Shown here: positions 15,982-22,934 of the stretch, in pieces | Layout: each line of letters begins with the position of its first letter | Position numbering within the stretch: the first letter of the stretch is position 1 | DNA from: a virus | Virus record (IMG/VR): IMGVR_UViG_3300011114_001049 | Span: 36,275 to 100,274 of that record | Strand: one strand, 5' to 3' | Length of the DNA stretch: 64,000 nucleotides | The notes under the pieces: model-generated | The model's database searches: none | Seen by the model: only the letters and a program-made list of their open reading frames with translations | Told to the model about the DNA's origin: nothing | Program-made: the position numbers and the translations under genes

Positions 15982-16544
15982 AACACATATTAGAAAGAAG
16001 GGAATGGACTAGGTTAAACGAGACGTATTTTAGCAAAGGCTCTGCTTTTGAGAAATCAAAAGAAAAAGCTATTGCTATAATGAGTAAGCTTTCAGACAAA
16101 GGGCTATCGCCTGTTGCAGCGGCAGCTGTTGTCGGTAACATGTTTAAAGAATCAGTATTCGACCCAAATGCAAGATCACCAGACGGAGGGTATGTTGGCT
16201 TATGCCAATGGGGAGGACCTCGTAAGGCTAAGCTAATGGCTAAACCCAAGTGGAACACCGTCGATACTCAAATAGATTTTATAATGGATGAGCTTGCTAC
16301 ACTGACTTACTTCGATAAAGCAACGCAAAAGAAAGTTCTAATTAAGGATGCAATAACTAATGCTGCTACTCCGGAAAAGGCTGCTGAGCTTTTTGCTAGG
16401 CGATATGAAGTATGTGCTGACCCTACTTCTGAAAAAAGGATAAATGGTGCAAAGGAGATACACGATATTTATGTGTCGCAGATCGCTGCATTTACTGGGC
16501 CAGACAGCAGTGCAGACGCTATGTTAGACGAACCCGTTCCTTAG
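15978..16544 (+). CDS. phage-tail-lysozyme-like muramidase with targeting-type N-terminus
   Basis: 188 residues. Residues 1-15 (MKHILERREWTRLNE) have the targeting pattern ending L-N-E before Thr. Residues about 28-165 match the phage tail lysozyme domain: GLSPVAAAAVVGNMFKES with Glu58 as the likely catalytic residue, then D-G-G-Y-V-G-L-C-Q-W-G-G. The family cleaves the glycan backbone of peptidoglycan. The ATG overlaps the membrane gene stop. The C-terminal 20 residues are acidic and Pro-containing. Being muralytic and probably capsid-borne is an unusual combination. Confidence 0.75.
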   Translation: MKHILERREWTRLNETYFSKGSAFEKSKEKAIAIMSKLSDKGLSPVAAAAVVGNMFKESVFDPNARSPDGGYVGLCQWGGPRKAKLMAKPKWNTVDTQIDFIMDELATLTYFDKATQKKVLIKDAITNAATPEKAAELFARRYEVCADPTSEKRINGAKEIHDIYVSQIAAFTGPDSSADAMLDEPVP

Positions 16545-16749
16545 ATAAAGGTTTATTCCTTTTATAGGGAGAATAATATCTTTCCTCTAGGTATTCCAAA
16601 ACATCGATAGGTAATGGCAGCTCAGTAGTCTCAACCGACCACTTCAATACTTCTGCCTTAATTTCTTCCCAGTTTGTCGGGAATGGCAAATCATCTTGTG
16701 TATCCAATATGTTATTTTTTAGAGTGTTCAACTTTACTGTATGCATCAC
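16519..16749 (-). CDS. hypothetical protein
   Basis: 76 residues from ATG 16749, or 75 from 16746. Pro- and Glu-rich with two short helices (WEEIKAEVLKWSVE, PIDVLEYLEERYY). No family recognised. Its first codons overlap the end of the small lipoprotein gene in another frame, and its end overlaps the lysozyme gene by 26 bases, so the true start may be further in. Confidence 0.45.
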   Translation of the reverse strand: MMHTVKLNTLKNNILDTQDDLPFPTNWEEIKAEVLKWSVETTELPLPIDVLEYLEERYYSPYKRNKPLSKERVRLT

Positions 16750-16831
16750 AGCCTGCTTGTTTACTTGACTTACAACTAATTAGTACAATCAGTATGAGCA
16801 TTAGCGTTATAGCTTTCATAGCCTTTATCAT
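16712..16831 (-). CDS. 39-residue lipoprotein
   Basis: Too short for standard callers. Start ATG 16831 (or ATG 16819, four codons in). Residues 1-19 are a hydrophobic signal peptide and V-L-I-S-C20 is a clear lipobox. The mature tail (CKSSKQAGCDAYSKVE) has the short Ser/Lys form with C-D-A-Y that is common in Bacteroidota lipoproteins. It is one of the best clues to the host phylum. Function unknown; exclusion or lysis accessory roles are possible. Confidence 0.6.
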   Translation of the reverse strand: MIKAMKAITLMLILIVLISCKSSKQAGCDAYSKVEHSKK

Positions 16832-16866
16832 TATTTTTTTATTAAAATACAATAATTTAAAACAAA

Positions 16867-17262
16867 CTAAAAATCATAGTCGGAAAAGTCAATTCTTCCT
16901 TGTACAGAGTCTAGTGCATCTCTTAGGTTTGTATGTAGAGCAGTGAGCCAATGAAATGGAGTCTTGTTATTATTCTTGACTACGCTAATTCTTCCTGGAG
17001 AATTTAAGTTTAGCGTTTCTCTTAGGGAAGATTCGTCTCTCCAACTTATCTTATCACCTTTTAATCTTCCATCATTCCATTCAATACGATAGAATACATC
17101 AGATAGAAACATCATCTCAGCTCCGGGTCTAACTTCTATTGAATTCAAAACGTGTGCAGCATAAAGAGGTCGACTGCCTTTTTTAGGTTTTCCTTTTATT
17201 AAAACAATCGCATTATGCTGAACTGCTTCCAATAACTCATCGAATGATATTATGTGTTTCAT
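16867..17262 (-). CDS. targeting-peptide protein, unknown
   Basis: 131 residues. The start MKHIISFDELLEA is a strong targeting match with L-L-E before Ala. The body is a basic alpha/beta protein (IVLIKGKPKKGSRPLYAAHV ...) without recognised motifs. It is divergent from the nucleotidyltransferase gene; the two motif copies at 17269 and 17284 lie back to back between them. Confidence 0.6.
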   Translation of the reverse strand: MKHIISFDELLEAVQHNAIVLIKGKPKKGSRPLYAAHVLNSIEVRPGAEMMFLSDVFYRIEWNDGRLKGDKISWRDESSLRETLNLNSPGRISVVKNNNKTPFHWLTALHTNLRDALDSVQGRIDFSDYDF

Positions 17263-17268
17263 ACTAGT

Positions 17269-17277
17269 TTATTTATT
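17269..17277 (-). promoter_or_regulatory. late-promoter-like motif AATAAATAA (minus strand)
   Basis: Minus-strand AATAAATAA six bases before the ATG at 17262; short-spacing class. Confidence 0.4.
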
Positions 17278-17283
17278 AGAGAG

Positions 17284-17292
17284 GATAAATAA
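17284..17292 (+). promoter_or_regulatory. late-promoter-like motif GATAAATAA
   Basis: GATAAATAA 15 bases before the TTG start at 17308. It faces away from the minus-strand copy seven bases to its left. Confidence 0.45.
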
Positions 17293-17307
17293 AACAAAAG
17301 ATTTGCG

Positions 17308-18072
17308 TTGAGTAGAGCAGTAAGTTTTAGAAATTTTTTATTAGAAGATTTTGAATATCACAAGGAGCTTTGTCCTAAGGTTTGGGAAGCATCTGAAAAG
17401 ACTGGTGGGCAGTTTAGGATAAAACCTGAAATCAGAGAAAAATTGATGGCGATAGCTAGTGACTTTTGGAAATCTCTAAAACTTGAAGTCAAAGCAGTAG
17501 ACGTTCAGCTGACTGGCTCTTTGGCTAACTATAATTGGACAAATGCTTCTGACTTAGACGTACACATCATAGTTGATTTTGCAGAGGTAAACCAAGACAT
17601 TGAATTGGTTAGAAAAGCATTAGACGGACAGCGTTTTGTCTGGAATCTAAGACACCCAGTAGTCATCGAAGGTCATGATGTTGAGTGTTATGTTCAGCAT
17701 ACTGAAGCACAACACAAAGCATCGGGTCTCTATTCTTTATTAAGGGATAGGTGGATAATTGTACCGTTTTACAGTCCTCCAAATGTAGATGAACGGGATG
17801 TTAAAGAGAAAACTAGAGTAATAGTAAAGGAGGTTAATGAGATAGAGAATAGATCTAAATCAACAGCTGGTAAAGATGCTAGAGAACTTTTAGATTACTT
17901 AGAAAGGCTTAAGGCAAAGATAATGGCAGATCGTAAATTTGGATTATATGACACTATTTCTGGAGAGTATTCAGTAGAAAACCTAGTTTTTAAAGAGCTT
18001 AGAAAGAATGGGACGATTGAAAAGATAATAGATTTAGCTTCTAATTTATATTCTAAGATTTATTATGAATAA
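17308..18072 (+). CDS. DNA polymerase beta-superfamily nucleotidyltransferase with targeting-type N-terminus
   Basis: 254 residues. Starts at TTG 17308 with a targeting-type sequence (SRAVSFRNFLLED, L-L-E before Asp). The core has G70-S71 in LTGSLANYNW and D82-L-D84, the G-S...DxD metal and nucleotide site of the pol-beta fold. E-V-K/VEGHDVECYVQ downstream could provide the third acidic residue. Family members transfer nucleotides to RNA, protein or small molecules; some act as toxins. The target is unknown. An enzyme of this kind delivered with the genome would recall T4 Alt, an injected transferase, by analogy only. Confidence 0.75.
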   Translation: MSRAVSFRNFLLEDFEYHKELCPKVWEASEKTGGQFRIKPEIREKLMAIASDFWKSLKLEVKAVDVQLTGSLANYNWTNASDLDVHIIVDFAEVNQDIELVRKALDGQRFVWNLRHPVVIEGHDVECYVQHTEAQHKASGLYSLLRDRWIIVPFYSPPNVDERDVKEKTRVIVKEVNEIENRSKSTAGKDARELLDYLERLKAKIMADRKFGLYDTISGEYSVENLVFKELRKNGTIEKIIDLASNLYSKIYYE

Positions 18073-18076
18073 ATAA
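18068..18076 (+). promoter_or_regulatory. late-promoter-like motif AATAAATAA
   Basis: AATAAATAA overlapping the stop of the transferase gene, 16 bases before the ATG at 18093. Confidence 0.35.
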
Positions 18077-18092
18077 AAAAAAAATACAACAC

Positions 18093-18812
18093 ATGTATAA
18101 ATATTTTGACTTTAAAAAGATATTTGAAGACGACGGTTCGATGATGCCACCTGAGCCAAGCACAACTGTCTCTGCACCTGAAGAGTTCTACGTAAATCTT
18201 AAGGAAATTAACAAAACTAGTAAATTACATATTCTTCTTAAAGGGACTGATGTAGATATTTTGAAGACACAAGGATCATTAACAACGACTGCTGAGTTCA
18301 AGAAAATTGGTAATGAGACGATGATCAACCCTGTACAAATTATTCTATTCAATGCAGACGCAGGTAAAAATATTCCTGAAGCGACAGGTAATGTCTTAAT
18401 CCTAACACTAACTAACGAAATAATGACTAGAGTGTTAGAAGGAATAGACGGTGGAAATACAATAGAAGAGGAGATCGCTGCACCAAATGAACAGCTAGGT
18501 GGAGAAAGGATAAAAGTATCATTTACTAGAGAAATTGATGTTACTAATGTTAAGTCTGGCGAGATTGTATCTCCAGTAGCAGATACAGATATTCTTCCAG
18601 CAGAAGCAGAGGCAATGACGACTATGGAGGCTATGCCCGAATCAATAGGCCGACTTTTAAAGTTTAATGAGTTTGTAAATGAGAGCAAGAAGAAAGAGAA
18701 GATGATGCTTGATACTAAAGTAAAGAGTATACCAACAAAGAAGAAAAAACCAGAAGCTGATGAAATTGCTAAAGAGCTAAAGAAGCTCGAAGGTAAGCTT
18801 GTTAAAAAATAA
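18093..18812 (+). CDS. targeting-peptide protein with a second internal copy
   Basis: 239 residues. The N-terminus MYKYFDFKKIFEDDG fits the pattern (I-F-E before Asp). Near residues 185-200 a second copy appears (RLLKFNEFVNESKKK). Everything after it is Lys-rich (KKKKPEADEIAKELKKLEGKLVKK). The first 180 residues are acidic, with a beta-rich domain. The second copy suggests that cleavage could release a short basic C-terminal fragment from an acidic N-terminal one. No known family. Confidence 0.6.
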   Translation: MYKYFDFKKIFEDDGSMMPPEPSTTVSAPEEFYVNLKEINKTSKLHILLKGTDVDILKTQGSLTTTAEFKKIGNETMINPVQIILFNADAGKNIPEATGNVLILTLTNEIMTRVLEGIDGGNTIEEEIAAPNEQLGGERIKVSFTREIDVTNVKSGEIVSPVADTDILPAEAEAMTTMEAMPESIGRLLKFNEFVNESKKKEKMMLDTKVKSIPTKKKKPEADEIAKELKKLEGKLVKK

Positions 18813-18819
18813 AAAAGAA

Positions 18820-19518
18820 ATGAGACTAAACGAATGTTCATGTGGCTGCGGTAAAACTGAAGAGTGCAAAGAAGAATTAAGCAACTATATGTTTACTGCA
18901 AACTTATATACAATTAAACGCACAGTCGATACTTTACTAGAAATGGACCAAGCTGCAATTGATCGAGTATTAACTAATGGTCATGATTGGGCATCAGATC
19001 ATATCTCTACAGCAAAAGATGATCTACAAGAGGTCTCTGAGTTTTTTATCAATGAATTAGGTAGAGAATCATCAGTAAGAATGATGGGATCAGACCCTAG
19101 ACTAGCTGACAATATAGCAATAAAGACATTTGAAAGCTTTTTAAATGAGGGCAAGAAGAAAAAAGACAATGATGAAGATGGCGATACTGACTTTGCTGAC
19201 GCTAAAATTGCTCAATATATTGCAGGCGGAATGTCAAAGGCTGAAGCAATCAAGAAGTCTAGAAAGTTCAATAAGTCAGTAAAAGAGGGATTTTGGAATA
19301 GATGGACAAAGCCTTCTATTGATCAAGCTGCTTCAGATTCAGTAAAAGGTCAAGGATACAGCCACCGAGGTAACGATGATGATGCTGAATACATTATGTT
19401 TGATGGTGAAAGATTCAGCCAAGACCAAATTGAATACGCCGACTATCATGACACTGGTCGACTTCCTAGAGTTGAAGACAGTATGTTAATTATTGCTAAT
19501 CCAAACTGGAGTCTTTAA
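18820..19518 (+). CDS. structural or cargo protein with internal targeting-type peptide
   Basis: 232 residues from ATG 18820. An upstream TTG at 18799 overlaps the previous gene and is less likely. The N-terminus has a Cys cluster (N-E-C-S-C-G-C-G). Residues about 28-85 form a helical domain (LYTIKRTVDTLLEMD ... DWASDHISTAKDDLQEV) of a type I recall from several T4-like phages. Around residue 108 the sequence AIKTFESFLNEGKKKK is a targeting-type copy with L-N-E before Gly. A D/E-rich stretch follows, then KSxKFNKSVKEGFW. Function unknown. Confidence 0.55.
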   Translation: MRLNECSCGCGKTEECKEELSNYMFTANLYTIKRTVDTLLEMDQAAIDRVLTNGHDWASDHISTAKDDLQEVSEFFINELGRESSVRMMGSDPRLADNIAIKTFESFLNEGKKKKDNDEDGDTDFADAKIAQYIAGGMSKAEAIKKSRKFNKSVKEGFWNRWTKPSIDQAASDSVKGQGYSHRGNDDDAEYIMFDGERFSQDQIEYADYHDTGRLPRVEDSMLIIANPNWSL

Positions 19519-19519
19519 T

Positions 19520-19535
19520 CTAAAACTTATTTTAG
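19520..19535. terminator. weak hairpin between convergent genes
   Basis: CTAAAA, loop CTTA, TTTTAG: a perfect but AT-rich 6-pair stem, two bases after the plus-strand stop and ten before the minus-strand stop. It may act in both directions. Confidence 0.4.
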
Positions 19536-19544
19536 GTTGTATAT

Positions 19545-19763
19545 TTAACTGTTAATTCTTCTAACTGCTTTTATTTTTTCTAGAAGACCATAATCATAAT
19601 GATCAAAATTAGAAGTATTCCTAACCATAATTTTTAAAAAGATCGGTAACTCATCAGTTTCTTCTGGTAAAATTGTAGTGTATCCCTTACCTACTTCATT
19701 TCCTTCGGAATCAAGTAGAATAGTATCAAGATCAAAACCTAAAACACTTGTTATTTCGTTCAT
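19545..19763 (-). CDS. hypothetical small protein
   Basis: 72 residues, acidic, mostly beta-type sequence (GFDLDTILLDSEGNEVGKGYTTIL). No family recognised. The D-L-D-T-I-L-L-D start is superficially HAD-like, but the protein is far too short for that fold. Two-gene operon with 19766, one base apart. Confidence 0.5.
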   Translation of the reverse strand: MNEITSVLGFDLDTILLDSEGNEVGKGYTTILPEETDELPIFLKIMVRNTSNFDHYDYGLLEKIKAVRRINS

Positions 19764-19765
19764 AT

Positions 19766-19984
19766 CTATTTTTTTATTTTATATAAGCATTCATCTTTGT
19801 GCCAAATTTCAGCAACGCCGGCATGTTTTTTAGCTTTTTCAGAGTATGCTTTTACTGATTTTATTTTATCATAAATTAATATTTTACCATTTTTCATGAT
19901 TATTTTAATAGTCTCTCCTCCTTCTTCTAAGCTAAGATCGTTTGATCTAAAGTCATCAGTCACTCTAAGTTCTTTATTATTCAT
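19766..19984 (-). CDS. hypothetical small protein
   Basis: 72 residues, Lys/Glu-rich, with a beta-hairpin-like stretch (ETIKIIMKNGKILIYDKIKSV). No family recognised. Its upstream region is shared with the divergent gene at 20041 and holds an imperfect inverted repeat (AAGTTATCT / AGATAAATAACTT, 20000-20024). Confidence 0.5.
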   Translation of the reverse strand: MNNKELRVTDDFRSNDLSLEEGGETIKIIMKNGKILIYDKIKSVKAYSEKAKKHAGVAEIWHKDECLYKIKK

Positions 19985-20013
19985 GTTATTTTTATTTTTA
20001 AGTTATCTGTTTA

Positions 20014-20022
20014 GATAAATAA
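20014..20022 (+). promoter_or_regulatory. late-promoter-like motif GATAAATAA
   Basis: GATAAATAA 18 bases before the ATG at 20041, inside an imperfect inverted repeat. Confidence 0.45.
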
Positions 20023-20040
20023 CTTAAATAATTATACAAA

Positions 20041-20451
20041 ATGCCAGGAAGAGTTTTAACCTTTTTTGAATTTTCTGATAAGTATTCTAACGGTGAAGCT
20101 ACCGAGAAGGACTTGCAGGACGTAACTTCAGCTGCCTCAAACTTCTCAGACGGATTTGATGATTCAACATATGATCAGCCTGAACTAAAGCCAAACCGAC
20201 CAGTAAACGGTGGTTATGAGACTACTCCAGCATCGCCTACTGGGTTTAACCCAGAACAATCTGATCAAATGGATATACCAGAAGGAGAAGAAGCTGAAGA
20301 AGACGATGATTCTGAAGATAAAGAAGAAGAAACTGACGAAGACGATGATGAAAAAGATGAAGCTAAGGGAAACCCAGAAGAATCTAATGAATCTAAAAGA
20401 ATCATAAAGTCTTTTACTAGCTATGTAAATGAGTCTAGATTAAAAAGATAA
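20041..20451 (+). CDS. acidic protein with C-terminal targeting-type peptide, candidate prohead core protein
   Basis: 136 residues. The N-terminus MPGRVLTFFEFSDKYSNGE is a looser match to the targeting pattern. The middle is extremely acidic (residues about 80-118, E/D in most positions). The last 17 residues (KRIIKSFTSYVNESRLKR) are a clean copy at the C-terminus. Acidic proteins cleaved at several sites build the core of the T4 prohead (gp67, gp68, gp22). This protein has that composition, but no sequence homology that I can claim. Confidence 0.55.
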   Translation: MPGRVLTFFEFSDKYSNGEATEKDLQDVTSAASNFSDGFDDSTYDQPELKPNRPVNGGYETTPASPTGFNPEQSDQMDIPEGEEAEEDDDSEDKEEETDEDDDEKDEAKGNPEESNESKRIIKSFTSYVNESRLKR

Positions 20452-20467
20452 ATCAGAGTAAAGTATA

Positions 20468-20731
20468 ATGAAAATCAAAACATTTTCACAATTTATAATC
20501 TCTAAAAAAATTAATGAGGACGACGCAACAGATCTTGACCTAAGTGCTAATGATGGTGCAGCTTCTTTCCATACCGGTTATTATGGAAAAAATCCACAAG
20601 AAATAATAGTTGACGAGACGGGTAGCAGTAAGATACGTAAAAATAAAAAAGTAGACATACTTGAGTTAGAATCAATAAAAGGAATAGTTAAAGATCTCTC
20701 TGAAAGAGTAGGTAAACTTAAGAAAAAATAA
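20468..20731 (+). CDS. targeting-peptide small protein
   Basis: 87 residues. The start MKIKTFSQFIISKKINEDD is a strong match, with I-N-E before Asp. The middle is acidic and Gly-rich. The C-terminus is a Lys-rich coiled-coil-like helix (DILELESIKGIVKDLSERVGKLKKK). Seventeen bases after the previous gene, so the same transcript. Candidate internal or core protein. Confidence 0.6.
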   Translation: MKIKTFSQFIISKKINEDDATDLDLSANDGAASFHTGYYGKNPQEIIVDETGSSKIRKNKKVDILELESIKGIVKDLSERVGKLKKK

Positions 20732-20809
20732 AGCCAGTATTACTACTTTAAGTTATTATCCAAAAAAAGATAATGATTTTTTAGTTTGTAGGTAAATGTA
20801 AAAGGAAGT

Positions 20810-21418
20810 ATGGAAAACTGGTCAACAATAGTAGTAGCATTTATAACTGGTGTACTTGGTCCCGTTATAATAATAATAATAAAAAACATACTGAATAGGA
20901 AGCCGGCTAAGGAGGACATGATAATAGATGCATGTAAAGTAAGCGGTGCAGTTGTTGCTAAAATAGACGAAATAAAGGAAGTCTATTCAGCAGATAGAGT
21001 ATGGGTTGCACAGTTTCATAACGGTGGTCATTTTTATCCTACTGGAAAGTCTATTGCAAAATTCAGTATTTTTTATGAAACCGTTAGTGTAGGCACTAAC
21101 TCAATACAATCAAACTTACAAAACATCCCAGTTAATCTCTTTAGTAAATCAATAAATCATTTATTACAGGATGAATTAATAAGCATTAGTGATTTTAATG
21201 ATGAGACTTGTGCTACACACGGATTAAAGTATTTTGCAATAGACAACGGGACCTATTCTCAATATCTTTTTGCTATTAGAAGCATAGATAAAAAGTTTAT
21301 TGGATTTCTATCAGTAGACTATACTAAAAATGCTACGCTAACTGATCAAGAAATAATTGGATTAGAAATAGATGCAAGTGCACTTGGCGGAGTGTTAATG
21401 AATCACCTCAATAGATGA
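20810..21418 (+). CDS. membrane-anchored GAF-like sensor-type protein
   Basis: 202 residues. Residues 5-28 are one transmembrane helix (IVVAFITGVLGPVIIIIIKNIL). The rest resembles a GAF domain: SADRVWVAQFHNGGHFYPTGKS, then beta strands ending in FIGFLSVDY and a C-terminal helix. GAF domains bind small ligands and, joined to a membrane helix, occur in several phage proteins of unknown role. It lacks the targeting-type N-terminus of its neighbours. A likely Shine-Dalgarno-like AAGGAAG precedes the ATG. Confidence 0.5.
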   Translation: MENWSTIVVAFITGVLGPVIIIIIKNILNRKPAKEDMIIDACKVSGAVVAKIDEIKEVYSADRVWVAQFHNGGHFYPTGKSIAKFSIFYETVSVGTNSIQSNLQNIPVNLFSKSINHLLQDELISISDFNDETCATHGLKYFAIDNGTYSQYLFAIRSIDKKFIGFLSVDYTKNATLTDQEIIGLEIDASALGGVLMNHLNR

Positions 21419-21594
21419 AAAGAATAATAGAAAATTTCATGGAATTCATGGATCTTGCAAGAATAAATCAAGGACCAGATGGATGGTCGATATATGGAGC
21501 CAATCCTAAGTTAAAAAAGAAAACGCGACATAAGGCTGCGACTAAAATGGAAGACCTTACTAATAGTCTTCGTCATCGTCTCCAAAAGAAATAG
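21415..21594 (+). CDS. small basic protein with targeting-like start
   Basis: A 59-residue frame whose ATG overlaps the stop of the GAF-like gene (ATGA). It begins MKRIIENFMEFMDLARIN, a loose match to the targeting pattern without a clear hydrophobic-x-Glu site. The rest is Lys/Arg-rich (NPKLKKKTRHKAATK). Its 3' end overlaps the minus-strand gene at 21560 by 35 bases. Too short for the usual length cut-off; translational coupling and composition support it. Confidence 0.5.
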   Translation: MKRIIENFMEFMDLARINQGPDGWSIYGANPKLKKKTRHKAATKMEDLTNSLRHRLQKK

Positions 21595-21784
21595 CACTAA
21601 GAGCTTCTGATTCCCAATTAAGTAAGACGTCATCTAACTCGTCATCCACCATTATCAATATCTGCAAATAATCTGAATCTTGCGATCCTTTACTTAAAAG
21701 TATCTTATCCTTAATTGCATCTGCTTTTTGTATTATAGATGCCTTCAGCTTTTCCTTAATCGACTCTGAATTATCTTCTTTCAT
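21560..21784 (-). CDS. hypothetical acidic small protein
   Basis: 74 residues, helical, with Lys-rich first half and acidic end (AISFGDDDEDY). No family recognised. An isolated minus-strand gene between plus-strand units; its 82-base upstream region also serves the gene at 21867 in the other direction. Confidence 0.5.
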   Translation of the reverse strand: MKEDNSESIKEKLKASIIQKADAIKDKILLSKGSQDSDYLQILIMVDDELDDVLLNWESEALSAISFGDDDEDY

Positions 21785-21832
21785 AGGTATTGTGTTATTA
21801 TATTATATTTAGTAAAATATAAAAAGTTTTAG

Positions 21833-21841
21833 GATAAATAA
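21833..21841 (+). promoter_or_regulatory. late-promoter-like motif GATAAATAA
   Basis: GATAAATAA 25 bases before the ATG at 21867, the longest spacing of the set. Confidence 0.4.
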
Positions 21842-21866
21842 ACTAAATAAAAATAAGTTTTATCAA

Positions 21867-22388
21867 ATGAAGAATTTTATGACTATTAGAAAACTATACG
21901 AGACCTACGATCAACCGCAAGATGATCAAGGAATGCAATCACATATGCAGACGCAGCAACCATCTAAAATTTTATCAATGAATCAATTTATTGACAACAC
22001 TGATGAAATTGACAACACTGATCCGATTGCTGAACCGATGGCTGAGCCTATTGCTGAGCCTATTGCTGAGCCTATGACTGAGCCTATGGACAATCAACAA
22101 ACTGCTCTTCCTGCTTTTAATCCAATGAATTTGACAGTTTCTCAATTTATAGAACGTTGTGATAAGATAAACCCATTAGTTTGTATGGGACTTAACACTT
22201 TTATTGAAGCAAACAGTGAAGCTTTAGCAAATGAGGTAAATGGAGGAGAAGAGTTTGATTTAGATAAAGAAGCTAACTTGGACTTTCCACCAGTCGCAGG
22301 ACCTGAAGCAAAGGCTAATGATTTTTCATTAGATCAGCCTGCAACAGACCTTGATTTTCCACAAGAAACAGAACCAGCTACTATTTAA
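21867..22388 (+). CDS. targeting-peptide protein with EP-repeat, multiple internal copies
   Basis: 173 residues. The start MKNFMTIRKLYETYDQ fits the pattern (L-Y-E before Thr). Internal stretches ILSMNQFIDNT, LTVSQFIERCD and LNTFIEANSE repeat the F-I-(D/E) core, so up to four sites may exist. Residues about 54-73 are a tandem (I/M)(A/T)EP repeat. The C-terminal half is acidic and Pro-rich. A protein chopped at several sites would fit a prohead core or scaffold component; this is inference. Confidence 0.55.
   Translation: MKNFMTIRKLYETYDQPQDDQGMQSHMQTQQPSKILSMNQFIDNTDEIDNTDPIAEPMAEPIAEPIAEPMTEPMDNQQTALPAFNPMNLTVSQFIERCDKINPLVCMGLNTFIEANSEALANEVNGGEEFDLDKEANLDFPPVAGPEAKANDFSLDQPATDLDFPQETEPATI
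22026..22085 (+). repeat. five 12-bp tandem repeats coding (I/M)(A/T)EP
   Basis: Five consecutive 12-base units of the form attgctgagcct or close variants. Units three and four are identical; the others differ at one to three positions. They encode IAEP MAEP IAEP IAEP MTEP inside the gene at 21867. Slippage could change the copy number without a frameshift. Confidence 0.9.
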
Positions 22389-22396
22389 AACTACCA

Positions 22397-22663
22397 ATGA
22401 GGACGACTAACGAATGGTATGGTGCTAACACCATGGGAACCGATGCAAATTACATAATCCCATCGCCTGACGAAAAAAGGTTTAATCATCTAATGTACAC
22501 TGCAGGTGCAAGTACAACAGTACCATCCCATTGGAATAACTCTCCTTTTTTAGCAGGCGGTAGAATGACTAGTACATTTGGTTCTAATCCTAAAGAAGAA
22601 AAGAAAAGAAAAATCATGACATATAAGCAATTTCTAGAGTCAAAAATAAAAAGAAATAAATAA
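22397..22663 (+). CDS. small protein with C-terminal targeting-type peptide
   Basis: 88 residues. The N-terminal 60 residues are Gly/Thr/Ser-rich and disordered-looking (NTMGTDANYIIPSPDEKRF ...). The end KKRKIMTYKQFLESKIKRNK is a clear targeting-type copy placed at the C-terminus, with F-L-E before Ser. No other family recognised. Eight bases after the previous gene. Confidence 0.55.
   Translation: MRTTNEWYGANTMGTDANYIIPSPDEKRFNHLMYTAGASTTVPSHWNNSPFLAGGRMTSTFGSNPKEEKKRKIMTYKQFLESKIKRNK
22655..22663 (+). promoter_or_regulatory. late-promoter-like motif AATAAATAA
   Basis: AATAAATAA overlapping the stop of the preceding gene, 15 bases before the ATG at 22679. May be accidental. Confidence 0.25.
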
Positions 22664-22678
22664 AAAAAAGAAAAACAG

Positions 22679-22933
22679 ATGGGATACATTAAAAACTTTA
22701 CAAACTTTACTACGTCTAAAGAAGGCGCAGTTAGTGAAGAGACTGATGTAATGTTAACTGATGTAACTCTAACTGATCTTTCTAAGAAAATTCAAGATTA
22801 CAAGAACCAGATAAACCAGTGGGAAAAGGCAATTGAAGATCGAAAAAAAGTATTAGCTGATACTGCTAAAGCTGCAGCTGCACAAGTAGTTACACCAGCG
22901 CCTGCAGCACCAGCTCAACCTGCTACTTCCTAA
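22679..22933 (+). CDS. targeting-peptide small protein with Ala/Pro tail
   Basis: 84 residues. Starts MGYIKNFTNFTTSKEGAVSEE, a looser targeting match with V-S-E. Residues 30-65 form a coiled coil (LSKKIQDYKNQINQWEKAIEDRKK). The last 20 residues are Ala/Pro-rich. The Ala/Pro composition recurs at the end of the portal protein. Candidate core or internal protein. Confidence 0.55.
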   Translation: MGYIKNFTNFTTSKEGAVSEETDVMLTDVTLTDLSKKIQDYKNQINQWEKAIEDRKKVLADTAKAAAAQVVTPAPAAPAQPATS

Positions 22934-22934
22934 G

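Noticed and set aside
16674-16946. Plus-strand 90-residue frame over the small lipoprotein
   Set aside because: Low-complexity and antisense to the lipoprotein with a clear lipobox on the minus strand.
19545-19763. HAD phosphatase suggested by the start GFDLDTILLD
   Set aside because: 72 residues are too few for a HAD fold and the other motifs are absent.
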